Source: Aspidiotus rigidus (Eukaryota > Arthropoda > Insecta > Hemiptera > Diaspididae). Taken from it: a stretch of 64,000 nt of DNA. A model generated the notes under the pieces. That model saw only the letters and a program-made list of their open reading frames with translations. It had not been told where the DNA came from and ran no database searches. Positions within the stretch are counted from its first letter, which is position 1, and every line of letters starts with the position of its first letter. Made by a program: the position numbers and the translations under genes. The DNA lies in contig JAVHKY010000037.1 of assembly GCA_035079385.1 (NCBI GenBank), positions 3,410,001 through 3,474,000 on the forward strand, given 5' to 3'. Shown here piece by piece: positions 10,360 to 21,400 of the stretch.

Positions 10360-13300
10360 AAAATTACTTTTTCAGTCATTTATTAACACAATATAATGGT
10401 AAACAGTAACTGTATAAGTCAACTCGGAATGAAAATAATTTTTTTTTTCTCTCTTTTTCGATAATACAAGACAAACTCTTCAACGTATCAACCATCTTAA
10501 AAATTACTAAACATAAATATACCAGGCACACATACAAAATATAGAATGTAATGCGCATTCAATCATTTTCCTCCGACGCAATCTTATAGCAAAAAAATTG
10601 ACATAGGACGCCATGAACGTAAAACGACTGGAGTCAGATAAGAAAAGCTTCGCTTCCAATAACATAAAGAAAAAAAGAATAACATTAAGAAAAAAAGAGA
10701 AGAAGCGAACAAACGTTGACGTAATGTTTGATAAAAATACTTCTATTTTTTAGTCGGTGTTTATCTTCGGTCGAAAAATTTTTCATAATTATCTTCAAAA
10801 TAATTATAGTTCGTTACTACTTTGATTTTTTTTCTAATTCTTTCGCTAAAAGAAAATGTATTTTCATGACGGATATTCATAATTATTAAAAAAAGAGAAA
10901 AAAAAAAAAAAAAAAAAAAAAACTTGAAAATACGATAATACAGACTAGACGTAGATTTGCTTTAATTCTAATAGTTCCTATAATAATAAACAATAACAAT
11001 AATGGTTCTAATAATTTAAAACAAAATGATTTTATCGTTCTTTATTTATTCCCGGCGGATGCAGAAAACGAATTACAGGTACTGTAAGAGCCCTGCGCAT
11101 GTAGGAAGATCGCACGAATCAAGATACGAAAATAAATCTAACTTTTTATTAGAAAGCCATTTCCAATGTATTCACAGCCTCGGAATAGCACATTACAGTA
11201 CAGTTTTATTCAAAAATCGAAAATCGTAAGGATAGGGCTCGCTACAGTCTTATCTTAGAAATTAATGCAAATGCATCTCATTTTTTTGGTAGGCTAAATT
11301 TTCATTTCTTAAATAACCGACCACTCTTCAACGACTGTCAATTGAGAGCATTGACATCTAAAATTACCCAAACTGCGACGATCGATTTGGAAAAAAAAAA
11401 TGCATTCATTTAATGATACGATAAAAGTAGAACTCGATAACTACGATCTCTACGAATTTAATTAAACACAAGAGACTAGCAAATACAATGATATAATATT
11501 TTTTTCAGTTTCTCCGAAAACGGTTTTTCCAAATGTTTACAAAGACGGAAAAAATTGACGAAGCCATCTCGTAAGGTATTTTAAATGACACTTAAGAAAG
11601 ACGTGAAAACACACAAGCGATGAATTGGTGTGATGTTAACATTACGGTGTAAATTACTACGATAACCTTTTCTATACAGTTTTCCCCAATCGTATTAAAT
11701 TGTACGAAACGTTACTTCTCCCAAGTTAGGCGAAGAAGTTTGTACAGAGTAAAACAAATTGGGATACGAGAATAAGTAAATTCAACCACTTGGATATGCT
11801 TCGTAACGAGCATAATATCGCTTTAAATTTGTTTGTACGGGTACATCATTAGTTTGTTAAACTATATCACGTTAGTAAAATCGACTGGATCTACGGTAGC
11901 TTCTTAATATTCTTTGAAAAACCATAAAAATCGAACGATTACGAACGCAACGAGGAACAACAGAGCCATGTTAATCACAAACTTTCGCAATTTGTTCTAC
12001 GCAGCAAAAATATGATATGATACGGAAGAAAATGGGAAAATTAAGATTGTCCACGAGAAGAATGAATACACACACTCAGATTCGGATCTAATAAACCTCT
12101 TACGAAGCATACCGACCAACTTCGTCGTAACGAAATCTGTACGTCCTTAAAAAGAACTACTCGTCAACAATATTTACTGTTCACACCCCTAATGCGCGCT
12201 ACACGATTTCTTCTTTTAAGTTAAAGCAAGTATCACACACGCTTAAATTTAAATAAATGGGTAGCGAAATATTAGAATATAAACTATGTAACGCACATAT
12301 AAAATGCGTAAACTAATTATTAATTTTTTTTTTTCTCTTAAATTTCGTTAAAATTCAATTTATGATAGAAACAGAGTACAAATACTAAAAACAGAGGGAA
12401 TTCAGATAAATAGAATACGCTTAAGTTTTAAATACAATTGACTCGTGTTTCTAAATGAATAAATTTCTCTTTTCTTTCTGTAGTACATTGAACAATGAGA
12501 GAGGATAGTTTGCACAAAAAGAAACTAAAATGAAGTACAAATTCGACTGATAGAACGTCGAAATGGAATATAGAAGCGGATTACCGAAGTTTGAAACTGA
12601 AAGTAGCTTTAATTCAGAATTATTGCAAAACTCTTCGAAAAGGTTGACAATTTTTACTCAACGCAGATTTCAAATCTACTTTTTTGTTTTGATGGATACA
12701 GACGTGTTGAAAATTTTAGTTTCTTTCTTTTCTCAAAATCTTGTCTTTTCAGTTCTAGTCGTAGTATAACGCGACAAACTGATAGAATATTTGAATCTAG
12801 TAATTAAAACATACTAAAAATGTACAAACAATGAAAAGAAAAGGAAAGAAAAACAATAAGTACTCTAATTAAAAAACTAAGACGCGCCAAAAACACCGCG
12901 TGTATGTTATGAATTACGATATTCTGAAAAAGGAAAATTGTTTCGGCGACAACACTGAGGTGATATGTGGAAGGCGATTCTAGAACAGCGACAACTATTT
13001 CTTCAGGTACAGATACTTCTCAACTTGCATACGTAAGCGTTTTCCACGAACGCTACGGGCAGAATGCTTGCAAGGGCATTTCTATAAAACTGACCCCCAA
13101 CAAATTAACCACCAACTACCGTGAATGAATGATAAAATTACTCCGACTAAGGTTAAATTTGATAATATGCATTTTACAATTACGATAATACTTAAGCTTT
13201 TGTTTTCCGCTTAGTCGGATTCAAAATACTAACAATCACACGGCCTGATCTCCGTATATTGGCTTTTCCTCTTACTCTTGACTCTGATTTGTTTTTTTCT

Positions 13301-13528
13301 TTTTCTTTCTTTAATATCAAAAGCTGAATAGGCGAACGGAAAGTTTTTTTTAACATCTTCCGCGTATTGGGTAAAAAATTTAAAGTAAGGTATTATTGGA
13401 TACGCTAAAATTATTTGTATTTTTCGTCACTTTCATCAATGTTTTTGATTTTCACGACGCAATAATATCGTGATTACGCGTCTTCGCCGCAGCCGTATTT
13501 ATTGCAACCGTAGTCACGTTCTCGCATT
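10360..13528 (-). other. Probable long 3' UTR of OXR1/mustard
   Basis: About 3.2 kb of AT-rich, transposon-free sequence follows the OXR1 stop codon. No coding frame or repeat array is seen in it, which fits a long 3' UTR better than decayed repeats. A poly(A) run of about 25 lies near 10896-10922 on the plus strand. Transcript data would be needed to fix its end. Confidence 0.4.
10379..10384 (-). terminator. Candidate OXR1/mustard polyadenylation signal
   Basis: AATAAA on the minus strand about 3.1 kb after the OXR1 stop codon, at a point where a minus-strand 3' UTR could end. The region is AT-rich, so chance matches are frequent. Confidence 0.3.
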
Positions 13529-13664
13529 TTACAGAAAGGCCCAACATTCCAACGTTTTCACGACGAAGTCCTGCTGTGGTACCAGCGCTTCGTTCCCGTA
13601 GGTGGTACAGGATTCGGTTCTACCTTGATATAGATCACCATCCAACCAAATGCCGAACTTTCCA
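13529..13664 (-). CDS. mtd: OXR1/mustard last coding exon (end of TLDc domain)
   Basis: The exon starts at 13664 after a TTACAG acceptor and gives (D)GKFGIWLDGDLYQGR, then SCTTYGN, and ends KTLECWAFL followed by stop at 13531-13529. This is the C-terminal end of the TLDc domain of OXR1/mustard; human OXR1 has FALWLDGDLYHGRS, CKTFGN and IEIWAFE at the same points. OXR1-type proteins protect against oxidative damage and bind the V-ATPase through TLDc. The first base completes a split Asp codon from the exon ending at 19543. 45 codons including stop. Confidence 0.93.
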
Positions 13665-14347
13665 CTGTAAACAGAAGAATAAGATGAATGAATTAGTTTT
13701 GTCAAAACACCAAAAGTTCAGTAAGACAGCAAATCGCGACAAGAAAGCATCGATTGCAAAAAGTACAATCGAAAAAAGAAATTGTAGGCATTACAGCTAG
13801 ACAAAAATGCGAATGTCACACGATTGATGCAGAGATTGCACACTCAGACCGTACTCGATATAAAAAATCCCCCATTACAGAAGAAAATAAATAATTTAGG
13901 CGATAAATACTCGTGTAACTTTGAGATTTGCCCGATGGCGGAAAAATCCGGAAGGAATAAGTTCGAAACAAGACAAAGAAGTAGGATAAATTATTGTTAC
14001 AGTATGTCAATTTTTTCATCGATTAATGAAAAGCATGAAGAGGCTAAGAAAAACAATGTATCGGGAACAATATGTAGATTTTCTCGCGGACTTCTGATTT
14101 AGAGGGGCATAGTTTAAACTTCGTTCCTGACAGGGGCTTTCGGGTAATGTCTCTTGAACCACACCGATATTTCTTCCACATATAGTCGACCGAAGAATGT
14201 TTACTCAGTAGAATAGGGATAAATTACTTTTCTACACAATAGACCTCTTTTAATAGGTACTGACATAGAAACAATTAATTACTCCCAATGAAGTAGGTGT
14301 AAAAATTATGAACGTAATTTCAGTCACACGTGTACAGCCAGATTGTG
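13665..14347 (-). other. OXR1 intron, unique-looking part
   Basis: Intronic sequence next to the last OXR1 exon. No other feature recognised. The left target duplication of a PLE (14338-14347) closes it. Confidence 0.5.
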
Positions 14348-14508
14348 TTGAAAAAGGGTTTTTCAATTGTACAAATCTACTTTATTAGTTGCTTATACAA
14401 GAGTACTTTCGGGTGTTATCCCATCATCAGTTGTGTCGCAACTCGAGAACAAGGCCTTAACCATGAATTTTTATAGTATAACACTGTGATCTTATTGGCT
14501 ATAACAGA
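14348..14508 (-). repeat. PLE copy A, left inverted terminal repeat
   Basis: Reverse complement of 17547-17706 with few differences. It includes the stretch TTTCAATTGTACAAATCTAC and the motif TGATGATGGGATAACACCC on the minus strand. Confidence 0.85.
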
Positions 14509-14639
14509 AAAAAAAAAAAAAATTAGAAGCCATTGCAGGCGTTGCAATGGCAGCGGGGAACCCGCAATTCGTTGACTCGACCTCTCAGGTGGTGTGGAAC
14601 TGAGTTGATAATCTTGTCATATAATTCAAATCGAAATTA

Positions 14640-15680
14640 TCATTCTACATTCCCTCCTATCATATATAGCTCGAGAGTCGAAATTCTTCTAAGTCCCCCT
14701 TCTATCATATATAGCTCGGAGGTCACAATTCTTCCAAGTCACCCTCCTATCATATATAGTTCGAGGCTCGAAATTCTTCTAAGTCCCCCTCCTATCATAT
14801 ATAGCTCGAGTCTCAAAATTTTTAAAGTTTCTGGTTGGACGCCGGACGGTAGCTCGAAAGTCAAAATTCTTCCACATCCCCCCCCCCCTCCTATTATATA
14901 TAGCTCAAGACTTGAAATTCTTCCAAGTCCCCCTCCTATCATATATATCTCAAGACTTGAAATTCTTCTAAGTCACCCCTATCATACATAGCTCGAGTCT
15001 CAAAATTTTTCTAAGTTTTTGGTTGGAAGCTGGACGGTAGCTCGAAAGTCAAAATTCTTCCAAATCCCCCCCCCCCCTATTATATATAGCTCGAGTCTCA
15101 AAATTTTTCTAAGTTTTTGGTTGGACACCGGACGGTAGCTCGAAAGTCAAAATTCTTCCGAATCCCCCCCCCCCTATTATATATAGCTCAAGACTTGATA
15201 TTCTTCTAAGTCCCCCTCCTATCATATATAGCTCGAAAGTCACGATTCTTCCAAGTCCCCCTCCTATCATATATATCTCAAGACTTGAAATTCTTCTAAG
15301 TCCCCCCTATCATATATAGCTCGAGTCTCAAAATTTTTCTAAGTTTTTGGTTGGACACCGGACGGTAGCTCGAAAGTCAAAATTCTTCCAAGTCCCCCCC
15401 CCCCCTCCTATTATATATAGCTCAAGACTTGAAATTCTTCCAAGTCCCCCTCCTATCATATATATCTCAAGACTTGAAATTCTTCTAAGTCCCCCCTATC
15501 ATATATAGCTCGAGTCTCAAAATTTTTCTAAGTTTTTGGTTGGAAGCTGGACGGTAGCTCGAAAGTCAAAATTCTTCCAAGTCCCCCCCACCCCCTATTA
15601 TATATAGCTCGAGACTTGAAATTCTTCTAAGTCCCCCTCCTTTCATATATAGCTCGAGACTCGAAATTCTTCCAAGTCCC
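14640..15680 (+). repeat. Minisatellite, unit about 45 bp, with higher-order structure
   Basis: Some twenty copies of a unit built as CCTATCATATATAGCTCGAG, then a variable GACT/GTCT segment, AAATTCTTC(T/C)AAGTCCCCC. A longer block containing TTTTTGGTTGGA and GGACGGTAGCTCGAAAGTC recurs five times, giving a higher-order period of roughly 190 bp. C-runs vary in length between units, as expected for slippage. The same unit is dispersed elsewhere in the window (27.1, 37.0, 38.9 and 40.4 kb). Confidence 0.9.
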
Positions 15681-15707
15681 GTAACCTAACCTAACCTTAG
15701 GTTACTA
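15681..15707 (+). other. Short CCTAA-type tract next to the PLE reading frame
   Basis: GTAACCTAACCTAACCTTAGG followed by TTAC forms a short palindrome of CCTAA/TTAGG units. TTAGG is the ancestral insect telomere repeat, but three units are too few to claim telomeric origin. Confidence 0.3.
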
Positions 15708-15753
15708 ACTTCGAGGACGCGGACGTTTTCTGAGGATGTAATCTCCTAACAAA

Positions 15754-16101
15754 ATGGATAGCGGGTTCCCCGCTAAAAAAAACTACCAGTTTGCACCCAG
15801 ACGAAGTATCAGAAACAACGGAGAACTGATTGAGCAACTGGACAAGTTGGAAATCAGGAGTAACGACAAGCTGATATCCTTTGATGTGCCTAATATGTTT
15901 GGTACCATACAGAAGGAGGAACTTCTCACCCTGCTCAAAAGCAGCAGATATCATGGGAACCCCGATGGGTCGAAGTACGCCAACGTAGTGGAGATCTTGA
16001 GCCAGAATTACTGCCGCTTCAATAACAGGTTCTACAGTCAGGAAAGTGGACTTGAGATAGGATCACCGCTGTCACCAATACTGGCGGAGATATTCATGAA
16101 T
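15754..16101 (+). pseudogene. PLE copy A reverse transcriptase, N-terminal fragment
   Basis: Encodes KLEIRSNDKLISFDVPNMFG, then EELLTLLKSSRYHG and SQESGLEIGSPLSPILAEIF, the RT finger and palm region of Penelope-like elements. The LISFDV block holds the first catalytic Asp. The frame is cut at 16101 by an inserted LINE tail and resumes at 16401; with the insertion ignored the two parts are in the same frame. Sequence upstream of 15754, which should encode the N-terminal RT region, is missing. Confidence 0.85.
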
Positions 16102-16390
16102 TTTTTTTTTTTGATTTATTTTGATACTTCGACTATCTAATTACATGCGTAGATATTTAGAAATATGCATCGATAGATACGCGATTTAGGATATTATGAT
16201 AATATAGATTTTCTTAATTTAAAACAGTAGCCTATGCCGCTTAAGGCGGCGAGTTTCTAGCGTACTATCAAGGAGCATGATGGCTCTACTATTTGGGTGT
16301 GCGTGGAGGTGTTTTTCGTATTTGTCACACATCTGTGTAATAAGTTCACAAACAGTGGGTATTTCTAGATCCTTCAGTAGGTCGGCATTC
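16102..16390 (-). mobile_element. 5'-truncated LINE or SINE tail inserted in the PLE
   Basis: 289 bp starting with poly(T) on the plus strand (a poly(A) tail on the minus strand) and flanked by ATTCATGAAT at 16092-16101 and 16391-16400. This is the signature of target-primed insertion. The body has a short GCCGCTTAAGGCGGC palindrome. No coding sequence remains, so the source LINE family is not identified. Confidence 0.82.
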
Positions 16391-16394
16391 ATTC

Positions 16395-17393
16395 ATGAAT
16401 GATATGGAAAACAAGATATTGAAGGGTAGCAAGTTCAGAAACTCGATCAAACACTGGGCCAGATATGTAGATGATATCCTAATTGTGTGGTCAGGCACTG
16501 ATAGACAGGTGGATCTATTCCTTTCAGAAATGAACGCGATGAATGAGAGCATCAAATTCACAGTAGAAAAAGGCAATGAGACCATCAAATATTTGGACCT
16601 TACACTCACAATGGAGAACAACAGGATAGAATACAAAATCTACAGGAAGCCGACGCATACTGACACCATCATTCCAAATGACTCCTACCACCACCCCAGG
16701 CACGAGTTAGCGGCAATCCAGAACTACTGCTATCGGGCAATTTCTATCCTCAAGAACAACAAAGAGAAGAGGAAAGAGATTGAGATAGTAAAGCAGATCG
16801 CAGAAGCCAATGGCTACCGCAGAAGTGTAGTAGAGGGAGTCTTTGGGAAAATGGAAACAAAGAAAGGAACCCATGATAGCATAGTGAGAAAGTACTCCGG
16901 ATCGATACCATATATAGGAAAGTACACAAACAAGGTGATAAAGGCGTTCAATGGCTACGATGTGAATGTGGGTATCCAGAATAACCAACCCATGGTGAAG
17001 AGAATCACCAATGACCAGACGGAACAAAAGGACAAGGAAAGCTTAAGCGGAGTGTACAAGCTCAGTTGTGAACAGTGCGAGGGGATCTATATCGGTGAGA
17101 CTGGGAGAAAGTTTGAGATCAGGAGAAAGGAGCACAAAACGTCCAGGGAGAAAGAAGATGGCAAGTCACTGTTTGGGAAACACTGTAACGAGGAAAACCA
17201 CGATGGAGAGGGAATATTTGAAGTCATACACGTAGAGAATTGCACAAAGAGAAGAAAACTCTGGGAACAAATGGAGATTGCAAAAGCCAAGAGGAAGAAA
17301 GCCTGCCTCTTGAACAATGTAATCACATTTGACAGCGAAAAATTATTCGGCCTGGTGATTGGACGAGAGAAGAAGAACGGAACCAACCAATGA
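16395..17393 (+). CDS. PLE copy A: RT palm, thumb and GIY-YIG endonuclease
   Basis: A 332-residue open frame. WARYVDDILIVWSG carries the RT catalytic YVDD box (near residues 24-27), followed by KYLDLTLTMENNRIEYKIYR and RKPTHTDTIIPNDSYHHPRH, typical of PLE RT. The C-terminal third holds a GIY-YIG nuclease: GVYKLSCEQCEGIYIGETGR, a following Arg-rich helix (RRKEHKTSREKE), and KHCNEENHDGEG. The CxxC pair before GIYIGETGR is characteristic of the Penelope endonuclease. The displayed start is only where the open frame begins after the inserted LINE tail; biologically this is the 3' part of the frame starting before 15754. Confidence 0.88.
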   Translation: MNDMENKILKGSKFRNSIKHWARYVDDILIVWSGTDRQVDLFLSEMNAMNESIKFTVEKGNETIKYLDLTLTMENNRIEYKIYRKPTHTDTIIPNDSYHHPRHELAAIQNYCYRAISILKNNKEKRKEIEIVKQIAEANGYRRSVVEGVFGKMETKKGTHDSIVRKYSGSIPYIGKYTNKVIKAFNGYDVNVGIQNNQPMVKRITNDQTEQKDKESLSGVYKLSCEQCEGIYIGETGRKFEIRRKEHKTSREKEDGKSLFGKHCNEENHDGEGIFEVIHVENCTKRRKLWEQMEIAKAKRKKACLLNNVITFDSEKLFGLVIGREKKNGTNQ

Positions 17394-17546
17394 GACGGCA
17401 GGAATCCAGGCAGCCAATAGAAACGCAGCATTTAGAACAATAGATTGAACCAATCACAAAGCAGTATGTTTTAGCCAATAAGAATACAATGTCATATTAT
17501 TGTAAGAATAAGTTTCTACGAAAAGAACCAATCACAACACAGCATT

Positions 17547-17752
17547 GTTATAGCCGTTAAGATCACAGTGTTATACTATAAAAACTCATGGTTCAGGCCT
17601 TGTTCTCCAGTTGCGACACAACTGATGATAGGACAACACCCGAAAGTACTCTTGTATAAGCAACTAATAAAGTAGATTTGTACAATTGAAAAACCCTTTT
17701 TCAATATTAGTGCTCTATTTACACCTCACTCACTCATTATGAGTTCCGATAA
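17547..17752 (+). repeat. PLE copy A, right terminal repeat with 46-base extension
   Basis: 17547-17706 is the inverted partner of 14348-14508; 17707-17752 is an extension ending CACTCATTATGAGTTCC plus five bases, also present in PLE copy B. Confidence 0.85.
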
Positions 17753-18029
17753 CCAGATTGTGCTTTTTGGGATAAATTATTTACCTGACAATCCAATCTT
17801 CAAGAGCCCTATAGCAGAACAACTCGTTCAATAATAATAAAAATTAATTCATCAATTTCACGCCCCACTGAACGTTCGACGGTGTATTTATTAACCACTT
17901 AATCACGAAATCGTTTCCTAACAACAATTTCTAATTCGACCTCCTCTAGAAGTATAATGAGAAAATTTATTTAAAGAACAAAATATACAAACAAATTAAT
18001 GGCATTGAAAATGTAAAAAAAGGTGCGTC

Positions 18030-18540
18030 AGTCTTCAGACCACGGGCGGAGAATTTCTCTCAGATCAACAGAACCCAGGTTTTTCGGCTTCAAAAATGAA
18101 GAATTTCGGCACTTTTATATGCTGCATTTTCGGCATTTAGAGAGAAAAAAACATGTTTTCAGTGCATTTACTTACAAATTAACGACCAAAATTATTCAAT
18201 TTCCGGTCAAATTAGCTGTTGACCAAAATAAACGAATTTTAGTGATCAAACTCATCATCACAAAATCTTGGCAATTTTTCAATTACAATTTGAATTTTTC
18301 AATTTTGGACTAGAAAAATGAATATTTTCAACAAAAACTATTAAATTTTCACTAAAATTTCTGAAATCAAAGCAAACTTCAGCAAATTTCGTTCGAAATT
18401 TTATAATTTGGACGATATTTAATAAACTGGTCATCTTCGGTCTTGTTCGATTTTAAACCACGTTTTCAGCATTTATTCTGTTTCCGGAACTTTTCAGCAA
18501 AATAAAATTTGTTTTACTGGTCCCGCTACCCCTAAAACAA
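18030..18540. repeat. Dispersed AT-rich repeat, also present inverted at 52.5 kb
   Basis: Shares a series of blocks with the reverse complement of 52500-52930 (for example GACCAAAATAAACGA, ATTTTCGGCATTTA, AAACTCATCA) in the same order. It has no coding capacity and probably belongs to a non-autonomous DNA transposon whose ends include ACTTCTATCTG. Confidence 0.6.
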
Positions 18541-18589
18541 CTTCTATCTGATTTTCAAGCTTTCCACCATTAGCAAAATGCAAAGATTG

Positions 18590-19215
18590 AGTACATAAGA
18601 AAGAAAATGGAAAGAATTCAACGAAGAGCTGCGCTTAGGTGTGTTAGGGTCGACGAATGGTCTCTGCGTATCAGCACGGATACCGTCAATTGACCTCCTG
18701 GTAGAAGAGCAAGCAGTAGGGTTCGAGACAAAGAAGAAGACAAGGACCATCTGACAAGTCCTTGCGGGTCTAACAGGAGGCCACGCGCTCCTTGCTCGCC
18801 AAATGGAAAGAGCGACACCCCAGACAGAAGAGGGCGAGTGGACCCGCGTGCTAATACGCGATTTTGACAAGTGGCTGGACTGGGACTATAACAAGCTGAA
18901 CTTCTATCTTAGACAAATGATGAGCGGCCATGGGTGTTTCAACAAGTACCTACATAAAATGGGGAAAGTTGAACAGCAGTCGTGTTCACACTCTCATCAG
19001 AAGCGGGATGATGGACGAGTGTGAGGTGTGGAGACGTGAACGGGGTGAGCTAAAACAGGCTCGCCTAGAGATCGAGTAATCTGGTTCCATGAATGCTCCG
19101 AACAATGCAGCCATAGAACCATGTATCAACATTTGCCGCTAAGGTAATGAAGAAGAAGATGAACGCGGAATGGGAGCGGCAAATGTAGAGCCACGTTCTG
19201 GCCTTTTACACCTAG
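18590..19215 (+). pseudogene. R1-type LINE, C-terminal fragment
   Basis: Frames in this stretch read MERIQRRAALRCVRV, then (another frame) IDLLVEEQA, and RVLIRDFDKWLDWDYNKLNF followed by GHGCFNKYLHKMGKVEQ. This is the region after the RT in R1-clade LINEs, where GHGCFNxYL precedes a CCHC motif. The CCHC itself is damaged and at least two frameshifts are needed. A tail segment with VMKKKMNAEWERQM matches a second copy at 21230-21310. It lies in an OXR1 intron. Confidence 0.7.
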
Positions 19216-19542
19216 GAGTACCCCCATGCTACTGCTGCATCCTTCATCAGTACCACCAAAGTAGAATTGTACGCGTGAGATTTTTTTTCCAATAGAGTGC
19301 GCTACTTACATCTTATCGTACTCGAAACGAATTTCAATGCCTAGGTGGGATCGAAGCGTCAAGAGGGATGAATTACTCGAGACTTGGGCTGCAAGCATTT
19401 GAAAAGATGGAAAGATTTGGATACTTGGCTAATAAGACCAGAAGGTTGGCAGCGAGTGAAAAATCGCGGTAACGAAGAAATTCTATCACCTTTTCCTTAT
19501 CAAATAGCACGCCTGAGAACTCTTGTACAACACAATACTTAC
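19216..19542 (-). other. OXR1 intron 3' of exon C
   Basis: No feature other than the end of the LINE fragment. Confidence 0.4.
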
Positions 19543-19712
19543 TCGCCAGCGCCGATTGTCAGCCCATCATTATTGCCTTTGATGAAATACAAATTTTCTC
19601 CCGTCCAATTGTATACTTGAAATTCGGGTGTAAAGGTAAATAGAAGGGATTCTCCATTTCCGTAGAAATGATCGCTCATTCTCAGCGTGCACGATGTAAG
19701 CGTACCGAAAAC
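19543..19712 (-). CDS. mtd: OXR1/mustard exon C (TLDc domain, middle)
   Basis: Begins after a TTTCAG acceptor with VFGTLTSCTLRMSDHFYGNG, continues ESLLFTFTPEFQVYNWTGEN and LYFIKGNNDGLTIGAG, and ends at a GTAAGT donor (19542-19537). Human OXR1 reads VFGALASEPLKVSDGFYGTG and FVFTFCPEFEVFKWTGDN here. 170 nt; it opens at a codon boundary and ends with two bases of an Asp codon completed by the exon at 13664. Splice phases agree on both sides. Confidence 0.95.
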
Positions 19713-20109
19713 CTGAAACATTCGAAAAATACAATAAAAATGGATTGAATGAGCAGTACCTTCATATAAGTTCAAATTATGCGGGTATTTCTCCTTCAGT
19801 AGTTGAGAAAAATTTGCTTTTCGCTAGTAACCGGTGAGTAACTCAATAATTTCTACATGAATTGAGAAGGAGAAAAATTTTCTCACAGTAGTATTTTCGC
19901 CCTCGATAAAGGAATAAGACGTTATTCCGAAACGTCCGGCGGACCTTTTTTCCTAATAAATAAATAAGTTAGTTAAAGACGGCAGTGCCTTTAAATCTTC
20001 TAAATTTACAAATTCTGTCAAGACAAGCATTATTTTTTTGTTACCGAAAAATACGCAAATAGTCAAGAAAATATTTGTAAAAGCCGCAGAATGAACTCCG
20101 GAGGGGGTA

Positions 20110-20270
20110 GGGCCAAGTATCCTTGAATCACGTTCTTTACTGGTACGGGTACATAGATGACGTATTATGTGCGTGGTCAGGTCCCAAAAATTTCCTTAGT
20201 GAGTTTCTCAAGTATCTACATGATAAAAATGACTTTGGAGATTGGAGGTTCTTCCATTGACTTCTTAGAA
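20110..20270 (+). pseudogene. PLE copy E, RT catalytic fragment
   Basis: Frames give WYGYIDDVLCAWSGPKNFL and, after a shift, SSIDFL. YIDDVLCAWSG is the RT catalytic box of a Penelope-like element of a different lineage from copies A to D. The matching C-terminal part resumes about 1.4 kb away at 21690, so the element is split by an R1-type LINE. Confidence 0.65.
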
Positions 20271-21400
20271 GAGGCCGCGAAGGGGCGCGGGCGGTTGCAC
20301 CTGAATACCAGCTGGCTCTTAAAAGGCTGAAGAGAGCCATAAAAGACAACATGAGTGCTGCATGGAAAGAGCTGTACGAAATGGCGGAGGAGGACCCGTT
20401 TGACAAACTCTACAAGATAGTGCTGAAGAACCTAAAGGGCATCTCAGCAATGAGCCGAATGGAGCCGGATATTGTTGGTCAAATCATTGATGGCTCGTTC
20501 CCACAGCAGCCACCATCAGTGGTAACGCTACAAATAGTAGAAGAGGATAATATATCTTTCCTAGGTACGCAGGAGGTAGAAGCAGCAGTTAATAGGGCGC
20601 GGGGTGAGTATTGGAAGGCTCCGGGCCCGGATGAATTTCCAAATTTAGTCTGTAGCGCCATACATTCAGCTGACCTAACACTACTTGTCAATACATTTAA
20701 TTGGTGGTTGTTGGGGGGACTATTCCCTGTGCAATGGAAGAAAGCCAGGCTAGCGTTCTGGCCTGTCCTCCTCTTATTGATCACTTTGTCTGCTGAACAA
20801 CGTTGGGGAACTTCTGGAGAGATTGATAGCCAATTAACTCGAGAGCTATTTGAAGGAAAGAGGTGGTTTTCAAACTGGAAACTGTACATCAGATGAGAAT
20901 CAGGCTCAATTTACGCGTCAGTTTTGCGCAGTCGTCAGCGTTCAACTGGATTCCATGTAAGAAGATATTGGAAGCTCTCGTGGACGCAGAAGTGCCCGCA
21001 TACCTGGTCGTAATGACCAGTAGCTATCTTAGCTGTCGTGAAATTCATGCAGAGGAGGCTGCTGGTATATTGAAGCGCTCAGTTACGTGTGGGGTGCCGC
21101 AAGGTTCAGTCCTTGAGTCGCTGTCATGGTGCGTTGCATTTAACGGGAAGCGCTTACTACGAGTAGCCTGGTATCCATCATGCTAGGTTCCGAGAAACAT
21201 GGAACCAGGTGTCTGCATTTGCAGCCACCGTCATGAAGAAGAAGATAGACCAGGAATGGAATAGGTAAATGCAGAACCACGCTATGGCCCTTTTGACACC
21301 TGTGTACCATCCACATCCAGATGGGCAGGAAGAAGAGGAAGATGGAGAGACTCCAACAGCGATCTGTGTTGCTATTATGTGTTCTAATGTTTGTTGTGCC
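20271..21400 (+). pseudogene. R1-type LINE, RT fragment nested in PLE copy E
   Basis: 20351-20760 reads DPFDKLYKIVLKNLKGISAM, FPQQPPSVV, then EYWKAPGPDEFPNLVCSAIH and VQWKKARLAF, which are the linker and RT domains 1-2 of R1-clade elements. After frameshifts, 20940-21130 gives LEALVDAEVPAYLVVMTSSYLSCREI and TCGVPQGSVLE (RT domain 4). The YADD region is lost. 21230-21310 repeats the LINE tail segment seen at 19140. Defective. Confidence 0.72.

Larger units (their letters stand above)
14348..17752 (+). mobile_element. Penelope-like element copy A (PLE, GIY-YIG type)
   Basis: The boundaries are set by a 10-bp direct repeat CCAGATTGTG at 14338-14347 and 17753-17762. Inside, an inverted terminal repeat of about 160 bp (14348-14508 against 17547-17706) brackets a minisatellite and a reverse transcriptase plus GIY-YIG endonuclease frame. 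The right end has an extra 46-base tail (17707-17752) absent from the left, like the one-sided extension known for Penelope terminal repeats. The RT lacks its N-terminal part, and a LINE tail interrupts it. It lies in the OXR1 intron between exons at 19543 and 13664, antisense to that gene. Confidence 0.85.

Noticed and set aside
10173..10379. Minus-strand frame with a signal-peptide-like start (MTEKVILFLLSVPVIIVGW)
   Set aside because: It ends within 68 residues, shows no domain or splice context I can support, and lies in AT-rich DNA where such frames arise by chance.
14739..14942. Minus-strand and plus-strand frames across the minisatellite
   Set aside because: They are translations of the 45-bp repeat unit, whose length is a multiple of three, not genes.
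15681..15707. Telomere-repeat (CCTAA) tract suggesting a subtelomeric or healed-end origin
   Set aside because: Only about three units are present and the surrounding gene order continues on both sides.
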